A stretch of DNA of 64,000 nt, taken from the NCBI GenBank assembly GCA_039680175.1, contig JBDKTO010000001.1:1-64000 (forward strand). The letters are read 5' to 3'. This document shows positions 18,273-26,074 of the stretch, in pieces. Numbering within the stretch: the stretch's first letter is position 1; each line of letters begins with the position of its first letter. Under the pieces are notes generated by a model. That model ran no database searches. It saw nothing but the letters and a program-made list of their open reading frames with translations, and was not told the origin of the DNA. The DNA is from Veillonellales bacterium. Its GTDB lineage: Bacteria; Bacillota; Negativicutes; JAAYSF01. The translations under genes and the position numbers were made by a program.

Positions 18273-18305
18273 AACATAGACCACTGCGGTTTATGTTTTT
18301 TTTTT
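18273..18305 (+). terminator. pnp terminator
   Basis: AACATAGACC/GGTTTATGTT stem with a short loop followed by a run of T. Confidence 0.7.
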
Positions 18306-18346
18306 AGCGTATGAAATCACCAAACGGATCATAGATTGTAGAAATA

Positions 18347-19087
18347 ATGCTTGCTATAGTAGAGGTGATTTCCCTGAAATATGTATTCGTTGCCCATATC
18401 CGACAGTGGTATATTATTTTTGCCGCCAGCGTTTTTCTGGTAATAGCAGCATTGGCGGGAATTATGCAGCCGGTTTTGAATCAATCGGCCGGCAGCAAGC
18501 CGCAGCCGATTTTTCAGGGTAATGGGGCCAAGCCGCAGATTGCCTTTGCCTGTAATGTGTTTTGGGGTGAAGAATTTTTACCCCGAATGCTGGATACTTT
18601 GGCTGACAATCATATTACAATTACTTTTTTTATCGGCGGCAGCTGGGCGAAACGGTATCCGCAAATTCTTGCCGATATAGCCGGCCGGGGACATGAACTG
18701 GCCAATCATTCATATAGTCATCCTCATCCGAATGCCCTTGACAAGGGGAAAAATAAGGAACAAATAGTGAAAACCGAGCAGCTGGTTCAGGAAATTACCG
18801 GCATGAAAACACAGTTGTATGCTCCGCCTTATGGCGAATATAATGATACCGTGCTTATGGCTGCCGATGAATTAGGCTATAAAACAATTATGTGGAGTAT
18901 CGACACGATTGACTGGCAGCGGCCTCCGGCAGATGTTATTATTAATCGGGTCATGAAAAAAGTTCATAATGGTGCCATTATTCTTATTCATCCGACGGCC
19001 AATACAGCCGAAGCGCTACCCCGCTTAATTCAACAGCTTCAGGCTTCCGGATATCAAATAACCAGTGTATCTGATATACTAAAATAA
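18347..19087 (+). CDS. ylxY: YlxY-family polysaccharide-deacetylase homologue
   Basis: About 246 residues. One N-terminal membrane helix (about 21-42), then a NodB-like domain: PQIAFACNVFWGEEFLPRMLDTL..N.ITITFFIGGSW, GHELANHSYSHPHP, YAPPYGEYND and a final ILIHP. The metal-binding His-x-x-x-His motif is present, but the usual catalytic TFDDG is replaced by ACNVFWG, as I recall for Bacillus YlxY, so classical deacetylase activity is doubtful. YlxY-type proteins sit after pnp in spore formers. The start is unsure: ATG 18347 lacks a ribosome site, while GAGGTG at 18362 would suit a CTG at 18374. Confidence 0.88.
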   Translation: MLAIVEVISLKYVFVAHIRQWYIIFAASVFLVIAALAGIMQPVLNQSAGSKPQPIFQGNGAKPQIAFACNVFWGEEFLPRMLDTLADNHITITFFIGGSWAKRYPQILADIAGRGHELANHSYSHPHPNALDKGKNKEQIVKTEQLVQEITGMKTQLYAPPYGEYNDTVLMAADELGYKTIMWSIDTIDWQRPPADVIINRVMKKVHNGAIILIHPTANTAEALPRLIQQLQASGYQITSVSDILK

Positions 19088-19121
19088 AAAAACAGGCATA
19101 AATTGGCCTGGTTTTTTTATT
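19088..19121 (+). terminator. Terminator after the ylxY homologue
   Basis: AAACAGGC/GCCTGGTTT stem followed by seven T. Confidence 0.75.
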
Positions 19122-19233
19122 GTCACAAAAATTTATATATGGTATTATGTTTACATAAAACATAACCATAATTATATTTTGCTATTGCCATTCCTCGTCG
19201 GCGGAAGCGGCAGGATAGAATGGAGGTTAGTGA

Positions 19234-20475
19234 ATGAAAAGTTATAAGGTTGCTTTTATTTGGTTTTTGGTTATTGCAATGTTTGCAGTGATGAATATAC
19301 CGTCTGCACCGGTTTACGCTTTTTCAGCGAGAGATTTACTGGGACAAACTACCGGTGCCAGTATTGACGATAATGTTAAAGGAGTTTCATCCGGTGGCGG
19401 TTTGGCGGATTTGTTGCTCGGCTTACTGTTTGGAAAATTATTCGGTAATATTCTGAATACCAATGCAGATTCATCAAAGGATGTAGGCTCGTCGTCGGCG
19501 TGGCTGAGCGGCACTGGAACAAAAGAGATAGCAGGTTTTTATGCTGAATGGTGGGGGGAAGACACATCTTCTTATAAGGATATGGTCAGTCACACGGATG
19601 TTTTGAAAACAATTATTCCTTTTTGGGCTACGTTGCAGGAAGATGGAACAGTGACTGAGCGCGGTGGCAATGACCATTCATCGGTAGTTAAAACGGCCCA
19701 CCAGAACCATATTTCCGTACTGCTGATGGTAAATAATGCGACTGAGGGAAAGACGGCTACACCGATTCATACGGTCTTGACGGATCCTGCGCTGCGAACG
19801 AAAGCGGTTGACAGTATAGAAACATACATTAAAAAGTACGATCTTGATGGCATCAATATTGACTTTGAATCGGTACCGGCACAGGACCGTAACCAGCTGT
19901 CAGCATTTATGAAAGAATTGTCGGCTCGGTTGAAGCCCCAGGGGTATGTGATTTCTATTGATGTCTTTCCTAAACAAGATGAATCCAATGATATTGCGAT
20001 GGCTTATGATTATGCTCAACTGGCGAAATCTGCCGATAAAATTATGATAATGACCTATGACTATCATGGCAGCTGGAGTGATGCCGGACCGGTTGCTGAT
20101 GTTCGCTGGGTAGAGAATTGTCTCCGCTATGCTTTACAATTTATTCCTAAGAATAAAATTTATCTTGGGATTGCCGGGTATGGTTATGATTGGTCCAGTA
20201 AAGGGGTAGAAAGTCTGGAATATCAACCGATTATGAATTTAGTGCAGCGGTTCAATGTACCTGTACTGTGGGACCAGTCAGCGAAATCGCCGCATTTTTC
20301 CTATACTGGAACCGATGGTATAACCCATCAGGTGTGGTACGAAAATAAGGAAAGCTTGCAATATAAACTGGATCTGGTTAATCAGTATGATATTGCCGGT
20401 ACAGCTTTATGGAAGCTGGGGGAAGAGGATCCAGGCTATTGGCAGGTATTTAAGGACAAGCTGCTGAAAAAATAG
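19234..20475 (+). CDS. Secreted GH18-family glycosidase, spore-wall-lytic type
   Basis: 413 residues. Signal peptide (about 1-29, ending PVYA), a hydrophobic motif at about 54-75 shared with the next gene, then a GH18 barrel: EIAGFYAEWW, the catalytic DGINIDFE (D205 to E212, the DxxDxDxE motif complete), IMTYDYHGSWSDAGPVA and GTALWKLGEED. This resembles SleL/YaaH-type N-acetylglucosaminidases of spore cortex rather than true chitinases, because no chitin- or LysM-binding domain is seen. It is the first of two adjacent wall hydrolases; GGAGGTTAG precedes ATG. Substrate is inferred. Confidence 0.85.
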   Translation: MKSYKVAFIWFLVIAMFAVMNIPSAPVYAFSARDLLGQTTGASIDDNVKGVSSGGGLADLLLGLLFGKLFGNILNTNADSSKDVGSSSAWLSGTGTKEIAGFYAEWWGEDTSSYKDMVSHTDVLKTIIPFWATLQEDGTVTERGGNDHSSVVKTAHQNHISVLLMVNNATEGKTATPIHTVLTDPALRTKAVDSIETYIKKYDLDGINIDFESVPAQDRNQLSAFMKELSARLKPQGYVISIDVFPKQDESNDIAMAYDYAQLAKSADKIMIMTYDYHGSWSDAGPVADVRWVENCLRYALQFIPKNKIYLGIAGYGYDWSSKGVESLEYQPIMNLVQRFNVPVLWDQSAKSPHFSYTGTDGITHQVWYENKESLQYKLDLVNQYDIAGTALWKLGEEDPGYWQVFKDKLLKK

Positions 20476-20514
20476 CAAATTAACGCTGCAAATTATAGTT
20501 GTGGGAGGATTATC

Positions 20515-21408
20515 GTGTATAGAAATCAATTAGTAGCAAAATTTTTGCTGATGGTACTGTTGTTGATTGTCATTGCTCCTGTCCCCGTTACTCATGCTGC
20601 CGGAATCGATAATGTAATCGGCAATCTGGCATCGTCTACGATTGCTTCTCCAAGCGACGGCAATAGCAGTTCCGGGTTGCTTAATTCGTTATTTAGTTTG
20701 ATTTTTGACAAGCTCTTAGGGCCGATTCTTAATCTTCTGGGGGGAGGAAGCCATTCCTCCAGTTCTTCCGCAACGTCACCGGTGAAGGTCACACCGCTGC
20801 CATCACCGGCAGGAAGTTCCAGTACTGTACAGGATAACGGGGTGTTGAGAGGGAAGGTGATTGTTGTTGATCCGGGACACGGCGGCAGCAATCCCGGAGC
20901 AGTGGCGAATAACACCCGTGAGTCGGATAATAATTTGGCGGTAGGGCTTAAACTGCAAGGTTTGCTTACCCAGGCAGGAGCAAAAGTTATTATGACCCGG
21001 GATATGGATCGAACCGTTGCGCGGGAAGGAAGCACCCTTGGCCAGGAACTCCAGGCTCGTGTCGATTTGGCGGAGACCAATCATGCCGACATTTTTGTTA
21101 GTATTCATTCGAATGAAAATCCCGATAGTAATGTTGCCGGGGCCATGACATTTTATTCCAGCGGAAAGTCACCGGATTTAGCCACGGAAGTGCAAAGCGC
21201 TTTAATTAAGGAAACCGGCGCTGTTGACAAGGGGACTTCAACGGCAACTTACTATGTGCTGCGTAATACCACTATGCCGGGAATATTAGTGGAAATGGGA
21301 TTTGTTTCTAATCAGGCGGAAGCGGCACGATTGCAAAATGATGCATATCGCGGCAGCATAGCTCGGGGTATTTTTAACGGGATTGTTAAGTATTTTAATC
21401 GTTCCTGA
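20515..21408 (+). CDS. Secreted N-acetylmuramoyl-L-alanine amidase
   Basis: 297 residues, GTG start at 20515 after GGGAGG. Signal peptide (about 1-28), the shared hydrophobic motif (about 54-73), a Ser-rich linker, and an Amidase_3 domain with zinc ligands: VVDPGHGG (His), the ESDNNLAVG Glu, IFVSIHSNE (His) and GILVEMGFVSN (catalytic Glu). It cleaves the lactyl-amide bond of peptidoglycan (CwlD/AmiC fold). It lacks SH3 or LysM anchors. With the GH18 gene 39 bp upstream it forms a wall-hydrolase pair, probably for sporulation or cell separation. Confidence 0.9.
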   Translation: MYRNQLVAKFLLMVLLLIVIAPVPVTHAAGIDNVIGNLASSTIASPSDGNSSSGLLNSLFSLIFDKLLGPILNLLGGGSHSSSSSATSPVKVTPLPSPAGSSSTVQDNGVLRGKVIVVDPGHGGSNPGAVANNTRESDNNLAVGLKLQGLLTQAGAKVIMTRDMDRTVAREGSTLGQELQARVDLAETNHADIFVSIHSNENPDSNVAGAMTFYSSGKSPDLATEVQSALIKETGAVDKGTSTATYYVLRNTTMPGILVEMGFVSNQAEAARLQNDAYRGSIARGIFNGIVKYFNRS

Positions 21409-21411
21409 TAG

Positions 21412-21443
21412 GAAAAACAGAGGTAGCAATATCTCTGTTTTTC
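21412..21443 (+). terminator. Terminator after the amidase
   Basis: GAAAAACAGAG/CTCTGTTTTTC stem with a 10-base loop. Confidence 0.75.
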
Positions 21444-21538
21444 ACATGTTCGATTCGTTTACGAATATAATAATAAAAGCAGGATATTTGCTGGAGAAAA
21501 GGGAAAATAGTCTATACATTAAAAAAAAGGAGTATTCT

Positions 21539-22798
21539 ATGTATCATAAAACTGTATTACCGAATGGGATCAGAGTTGTTTCAGAAATGATTCCCTATGT
21601 TAAGTCCGTTACGCTGGGAATATGGGTAGGGACTGGTTCCCGGGCCGAAGACGATTGTAATCATGGCATTTCCCATTTTATTGAACATCTTATGTTCAAA
21701 GGAACCCAAACCCGTTCTGCCAAAATTATCGCCGAAACGGTGGATGCGGTTGGCGGTCAATTAAATGCTTTTACGGCCAAGGAGCATACTTGCTACTATA
21801 TGAAAGTGATTGACACGCACTTAGAGCTGGCTCTTGATATTCTCAGCGATATGCTGCTGGAGTCTAAATTTGATGCGGAAGATATCGACCGTGAACGGGA
21901 AGTTGTGTTAGAAGAAGTTCATATGTATGAGGATGCTCCTGATGAATTAGTTCATGACATTCATTTAGATAAGGTTTGGGCAGGACACCCTCTGGGAAGA
22001 AATATACTGGGCAGCATTGAGTCGATAAAACGCTTTGACCGTGATATGGTGGAAAAATATTATCGTGAGCACTACACCCCGGATAATATTGTTATCGCTG
22101 CGGCAGGAAATTTGCAGCATCAGGAGTTAGTGGAGAAAGTCCAGCGCTTTTTTGGCAAGCTTGCCGGATCCCAGAAAAAGTCGGTCACTATCGCTCCGGT
22201 TCTTCAGCCTGTTCGCACGATACAGGCTAAAGAAACGGAACAAGTCCATATTTGTTTAGGAACTAATAGTTATCCCCAAAATTCAGCAGAACGATATACC
22301 GTTCATGTAATTAATAATATTTTAGGCGGAGGCATTAGTTCGCGGTTGTTTCAGACGATTCGGGAAGAACGCGGGCTGGCCTATTCGATTTATTCTTATC
22401 AGGCGAATTATAGTGATGCCGGTCTGTTTACAGTCTATGCCGGCACCCGGCCGGGAAATGCCGATCAGGTTACCGGCTTGATTATGCAGAATATCCTGGA
22501 GTTAAAAGAATCGGGTATTACCGAGGAAGAGCTAATTAAATCGAAGGAGCAGCTGAAAGGTAATTTATTGCTTGGCTTAGAAAGCTCAAGCAGTCGCATG
22601 TCCCGTTTAGGTAAGATGGAAATTACCTTGGGAAAGTATGTTTCTTTGGATGAGATTGTTGAAAAAATTGATCGCATTTCTTTAACCGACATTGAACCGG
22701 TTCTTTATTCTTTGTTTACTCCGGATACGATCTGTTTTACCGCCCTTGGGCCGATAAATGCTGACCAAATATCTTTTGACTTTGGCAGCAAATTATAA
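21539..22798 (+). CDS. M16-family zinc peptidase (YmxG/MlpA type)
   Basis: 419 residues. The inverted zinc motif HxxEH is seen as HFIEH (GISHFIEHLMFKGT) with the downstream Glu in REREVVLEEVHMYED. The C-terminal half (GGGISSRLFQTIREERGLAYSIYSY) is the inactive partner-like M16 domain. Processing-peptidase-like proteins of this family lie next to pnp or dut in Firmicutes; a physiological substrate is unknown. AAAGGAG lies before ATG 21539; an in-frame extension to 21383 crosses a terminator and is rejected. dut follows after 18 bp. Confidence 0.93.
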   Translation: MYHKTVLPNGIRVVSEMIPYVKSVTLGIWVGTGSRAEDDCNHGISHFIEHLMFKGTQTRSAKIIAETVDAVGGQLNAFTAKEHTCYYMKVIDTHLELALDILSDMLLESKFDAEDIDREREVVLEEVHMYEDAPDELVHDIHLDKVWAGHPLGRNILGSIESIKRFDRDMVEKYYREHYTPDNIVIAAAGNLQHQELVEKVQRFFGKLAGSQKKSVTIAPVLQPVRTIQAKETEQVHICLGTNSYPQNSAERYTVHVINNILGGGISSRLFQTIREERGLAYSIYSYQANYSDAGLFTVYAGTRPGNADQVTGLIMQNILELKESGITEEELIKSKEQLKGNLLLGLESSSSRMSRLGKMEITLGKYVSLDEIVEKIDRISLTDIEPVLYSLFTPDTICFTALGPINADQISFDFGSKL

Positions 22799-22816
22799 TT
22801 CAGTAGGAGAATATGT

Positions 22817-23263
22817 ATGCAACAACGAGGGTTTGAAATTATTACTGCTTATTTGGATGCTGATATTTCTTTACCAACGCGTCAAACTGCACATAGCGCT
22901 GGTTATGATATGGAAGCTGCGGCTGCGGTTGTTTTGCAGCCTAAGTCGGTAACCATGATTCCCACAGGGTTAAAAGCCTATATGCGGGAAGATGAATATC
23001 TGGGAGTTCACATACGTTCTGGCTTTTCTTTTAAAAATCAGGTAAGTCTGATTAATAGTCAGGGTATTATTGATGCGGATTATTATAATAATCCAGATAA
23101 TGAAGGGCACATTTTAATTGGAGTATTTAACTATGGAACGAAGGCAATTTCGGTTAAAAAAGGAGATCGTATTGCTCAGGGAATTTTTTCAAAATATCTG
23201 AGAGTTGATGCGGATATAGCGGATAATACTCGAACGGGTGGTCTGGGCAGTACCGGAAAATAA
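22817..23263 (+). CDS. dut: dUTP diphosphatase
   Basis: 148 residues, trimeric dUTPase type. Motifs visible in order: AGYDMEAA, HIRSGFSFKN (motif 2), GIIDADYYNN (motif 3, with the catalytic Asp), KKGDRIAQGIF (motif 4) and RTGGLGSTGK (P-loop-like motif 5). Hydrolyses dUTP to dUMP to keep uracil out of DNA. AGGAG precedes ATG; ends at a strong terminator. Confidence 0.94.
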   Translation: MQQRGFEIITAYLDADISLPTRQTAHSAGYDMEAAAAVVLQPKSVTMIPTGLKAYMREDEYLGVHIRSGFSFKNQVSLINSQGIIDADYYNNPDNEGHILIGVFNYGTKAISVKKGDRIAQGIFSKYLRVDADIADNTRTGGLGSTGK

Positions 23264-23297
23264 TACTACTGTGCAGTTTCTATTTGGTTTTTTTGTG

Positions 23298-23321
23298 GCC
23301 TAGCGAAAGCTAGGCTTTTTT
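23298..23321 (+). terminator. dut terminator
   Basis: Perfect GCCTAGC GAAA GCTAGGC hairpin followed by six T. Confidence 0.9.
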
Positions 23322-23436
23322 AACATAAATTTTTGTAAGGAACATATTATTTTATATATGGCGAGATCGTTTTTTGACAAGTCGGTACTATTAATAGTAT
23401 CGGTAGCAGCTTGTGCGGGATAACGGAGGAAAATGT

Positions 23437-23745
23437 ATGGTTTCTGTCTGGACTATACTATTCAGTATGCTGTTTGGAATCGGACTATCTGTCTGGGGAA
23501 GAATACGCTGCATCAGGCGTATGGAGGAGAAAGATACGAAATCATCTCCTCTGGCCCAGGCGATCCGGGATTTAGTGGCAGTGGCCGGAGGGTTATATTT
23601 ATCGTTGATTATGCTTGTTTCCTTTTTGAAATTAGATTTACCGGAAAAAATCTCGCTGTATGAAGTTTCCCTGGATCCGTTAGCTTGCATAGCAATCGGT
23701 TTGGCGATCATTCAGCCATTATTTATGAAAATAAAAAAAGGTTAG
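23437..23745 (+). CDS. Hypothetical membrane protein, 102 aa
   Basis: Three hydrophobic segments (about 5-20, 45-62 and 78-95) with a basic loop RIRCIRRMEEKDTKSS after the first. ATG 23437 has GGAGG upstream. Four bases before the ymxH-like gene, so probably cotranscribed. I recognise no family; the position beside ymxH suggests a membrane protein of spore formers. Confidence 0.7.
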   Translation: MVSVWTILFSMLFGIGLSVWGRIRCIRRMEEKDTKSSPLAQAIRDLVAVAGGLYLSLIMLVSFLKLDLPEKISLYEVSLDPLACIAIGLAIIQPLFMKIKKG

Positions 23746-23758
23746 GCAGGTGGCAGCA

Positions 23759-24052
23759 ATGCGGGTAAGCGATCTATCCGGCAAGGAAGTTATTAATTTA
23801 GGCGATGGAGCGCGTTTAGGCATCATTGAAGAATGTGAGCTGAGTGTTGACTGCAAGTCGGGGCGGATTCACGCGATTTTGCTTCCCAACCGTTCCGGAT
23901 TTTTAACTATCTTTAGCGATAATCGGCATTCAGCCATTCCCTGGCGGGCGATTAAGCGTATTGGTGACGACGTCATTATCGTGGACATTAGCAATGCTTT
24001 TGACCGCATGAATACAAATGCTGTTCGGGAGAAAATAGAAGATACATATTAA
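23759..24052 (+). CDS. ymxH: YlmC/YmxH-family PRC-barrel sporulation protein
   Basis: 97 residues: MRVSDLSGKEVINLGDGARLGIIEECELSVDCKSGRIHAILLPN then IPWRAIKRIGDDVIIVDI. Same fold as the gene at 1808, with the acidic central segment. The ATG at 23759 is chosen because AGGTGG lies 7 bp before it; a GTG at 23750 would add MAA. In Bacillus ymxH precedes spoVFA-spoVFB-asd-dapG-dapA; here spoVFA and spoVFB are missing and a stress protein and a riboswitch come next. Confidence 0.88.
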   Translation: MRVSDLSGKEVINLGDGARLGIIEECELSVDCKSGRIHAILLPNRSGFLTIFSDNRHSAIPWRAIKRIGDDVIIVDISNAFDRMNTNAVREKIEDTY

Positions 24053-24120
24053 CCGAATCAATGGATAAACTAACATTAACTTGCAGATTCTGCATTGTAA
24101 ATGTTAGGAGGTTTTGCTAC

Positions 24121-24843
24121 ATGACCAATGAAAATGTAAATCAGCCGACAAAACAAACAGCAGCGCAATCTCTGGGGAAGACTGCACAATCTTCAACTTC
24201 AAGAGCAACTCAGGTTCAAGCAGGCGAAGGGGAAGATAATTCTTTAGTAAACAGCTATTCCCGATCTCAGTCCGGGCAAACAGCAAGTTCCTCATCCGAT
24301 CAAAGGGGACAGACAGTCATCTCCCAAGGATTTGGCAAGCAAGGGAAAACAGTTATTGGGGTTTTTTCAGTCCATAGTGATGCCGAAAAAGCGGTTTCAG
24401 AATTGCGGAGTCAGGGTTTTACCACAGAGGAAATTAATATTGTTTCTAAGGATTCTTCCAAATTTCGTCAAAATCAACCCTATGACGACGATATTACCGA
24501 CGGCGCTTTAACTGGCGGTACTATCGGCGGTATTGGCGGGCTGCTTATGGGAGCGGGAGTAGTGGCAAGTGTTGGTGCAATGGCGATACCGGGCATCGGT
24601 CCGATCATCGCATCCGGGCCAATTGCAGCAGCAATTGGTGGTGCCGTAGCCGGCGGCGTAGCTGGTGGGCTTATTGATTGGGGAATACCGGCGGAATCAA
24701 GTCAACGCTATGAAAAAAGCGTTGCGGAAGGCGGTATTCTGGCAGTGATTCGCACGGAATCTTCCAAGGTAAATTCAGCGGCTCAGATTTTGCGCAAAAA
24801 TGGCGCCAGTGACGTGGAAAGCCATAATTTAAAGGAACGGTAA
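24121..24843 (+). CDS. General stress protein with glycine zipper
   Basis: 240 residues. A long Ser/Gln/Thr-rich disordered head (about 1-75) precedes KTVIGVFSVHSDAEKAVSELRSQGFTTEEINIVSKD (an YflT/GSP17M-like alpha-beta fold), then a glycine-zipper membrane-type stretch (GALTGGTIGGIGG... to GAVAGGVAGGLIDWG, about 125-185) and EGGILAVIRTESS. Similar proteins are called general stress or DUF1269-like; function unknown. TAGGAGG precedes ATG 24121. Located just before the lysine riboswitch, it ends this sporulation-related group. Confidence 0.75.
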   Translation: MTNENVNQPTKQTAAQSLGKTAQSSTSRATQVQAGEGEDNSLVNSYSRSQSGQTASSSSDQRGQTVISQGFGKQGKTVIGVFSVHSDAEKAVSELRSQGFTTEEINIVSKDSSKFRQNQPYDDDITDGALTGGTIGGIGGLLMGAGVVASVGAMAIPGIGPIIASGPIAAAIGGAVAGGVAGGLIDWGIPAESSQRYEKSVAEGGILAVIRTESSKVNSAAQILRKNGASDVESHNLKER

Positions 24844-24867
24844 TGTTTTAAAATGTTCGAAAATATA

Positions 24868-24897
24868 TTGACAGCGTGGGAACCCTTATTATACAAT
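24868..24897 (+). promoter_or_regulatory. Promoter of the lysine biosynthesis operon
   Basis: Perfect TTGACA at 24868-24873 and TACAAT at 24892-24897 with an 18-bp spacer, about 30 bp before the riboswitch. Confidence 0.7.
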
Positions 24898-24928
24898 GTA
24901 CATAAATTAAATAGACATCATCCTGTGT

Positions 24929-25104
24929 AGGATGGAGTAGAGGTGCGGGTAACAAGAATACTTCCAGGGAGAGTGGAATCAATGAGCTGGAAGGAAAGGG
25001 TTAACCGCCGAAGTGTGAAAGATTACCAGATTTTTTACACTGGTCTTATATCGAATAGGTTTAAGACTGTCACCGAATTTTTGGTGGAGCGCTATCTCAT
25101 TTAG
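24929..25104 (+). promoter_or_regulatory. Lysine riboswitch (L-box)
   Basis: The hallmark segments are present in order: AGAGGTGCG after the P1 5' arm, the conserved GCCGAAG loop region near 25005-25012, GACTGTCA near 25069, and GTGGAGCGCTATCTCATT closing P1. They fall in the same order and spacing as in the lysC leader of B. subtilis. It controls dapB-asd-dapG-dapA through the terminator at 25162. High lysine would favour termination. Confidence 0.92.
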
Positions 25105-25161
25105 GTCAGAAAACAGATTTTGTGCTGTTTTTCTAAATCCTTAAGCTGTTTAGTCATACTG

Positions 25162-25196
25162 ACAGCCGGTGAGATACAACTCGCCGGCTGTTTTTA
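25162..25196 (+). terminator. Regulated terminator of the lysine riboswitch
   Basis: ACAGCCGG-GAG/CTC-CCGGCTGT stem followed by TTTTTATTAT, 60 bp after the aptamer and 27 bp before dapB. It is the expression platform. Confidence 0.9.
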
Positions 25197-25222
25197 TTAT
25201 ATAAATAAAAGGTGGGGGAAAA

Positions 25223-26014
25223 ATGATTAGGGTAATGGTATGCGGTGCTTATGGTAAGATGGGACGCGAAGTTTTAAGAGCGGTATATAACGATGAGCAA
25301 TTAAGTGTTGTCGGGGCTGCGGATGTAAACTCTGATTTTTGTGATGTTGGTGATTTGATTGGTGAAGGCAAGACGGGCATTGTCGTTGGAGATAATTTAC
25401 AATCGGTCATTGACGAAACAAAACCCCAGGTGATGGTCGACTTTACGAATCCTCAGTCGGTTATGGAAAATATACAGACAGCTATCCGCAATGGTGTCTG
25501 TCCGGTCGTAGGGACAACCGGCATATCGGAAGCAAATATTAACGAATTGCGTGAACAATGTAAAAAGGCTAAGGTAAATGCTCTTATTTCGCCTAACTTT
25601 TCTGTAGGGGCGATTTTATTAATGAAGTTGGCGCAAGAAGCGGCTAAATATTTTCCTCAGGTAGAAATAATTGATTTACATCATGATCAAAAGCTGGATG
25701 CACCTTCCGGTACAGCAATACGTATGGCAGAATTGATCACCCAGCAGAGAGGCTATTTACGACAAGGAAATCCTGATGAAGTTGAAAAGCTGGAGGGGGC
25801 CAGAGGCTGTGAACTTTCCGGAATTCGGCTGCATAGTGTCAGATTGCCAGGCTGTGTAGCCCATCATGAGGTGATTTTTGGCGGACTAGGGCAGACATTG
25901 ACCATCCGCCATGATTCGATTTCCCGCGAATCTTTTATGCCAGGCGTCATACTGGCCTGTAAGAAAGTATTAACGGTAGATGGTTTGGTTTTTGGCCTTG
26001 AAAATATTTTATAA
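25223..26014 (+). CDS. dapB: 4-hydroxy-tetrahydrodipicolinate reductase
   Basis: 263 residues: VMVCGAYGKMGREVLRAV nucleotide site, VDFTNP, GTTGISE and the substrate loop IIDLHHDQKLDAPSGTAI plus GGLGQTLTIRHDS. It reduces the DapA product in the DAP/lysine pathway. First gene under the lysine riboswitch; in spore formers with spoVFA/B those two genes usually sit here. Its presence in that slot means the operon serves DAP and lysine, and the dipicolinate synthase must be elsewhere or be of another type. Confidence 0.96.
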   Translation: MIRVMVCGAYGKMGREVLRAVYNDEQLSVVGAADVNSDFCDVGDLIGEGKTGIVVGDNLQSVIDETKPQVMVDFTNPQSVMENIQTAIRNGVCPVVGTTGISEANINELREQCKKAKVNALISPNFSVGAILLMKLAQEAAKYFPQVEIIDLHHDQKLDAPSGTAIRMAELITQQRGYLRQGNPDEVEKLEGARGCELSGIRLHSVRLPGCVAHHEVIFGGLGQTLTIRHDSISRESFMPGVILACKKVLTVDGLVFGLENIL

Positions 26015-26074
26015 ATACGCCATAATATGGAAGTGTTAGTAACTGTCAAAATAACATCTGTGGGGGACGATAAA

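Noticed and set aside
21383-21538. N-terminal extension of the M16 peptidase
   Set aside because: It crosses a terminator; the conserved MYHKTVLPNGIRVV start with AAAGGAG is at 21539.
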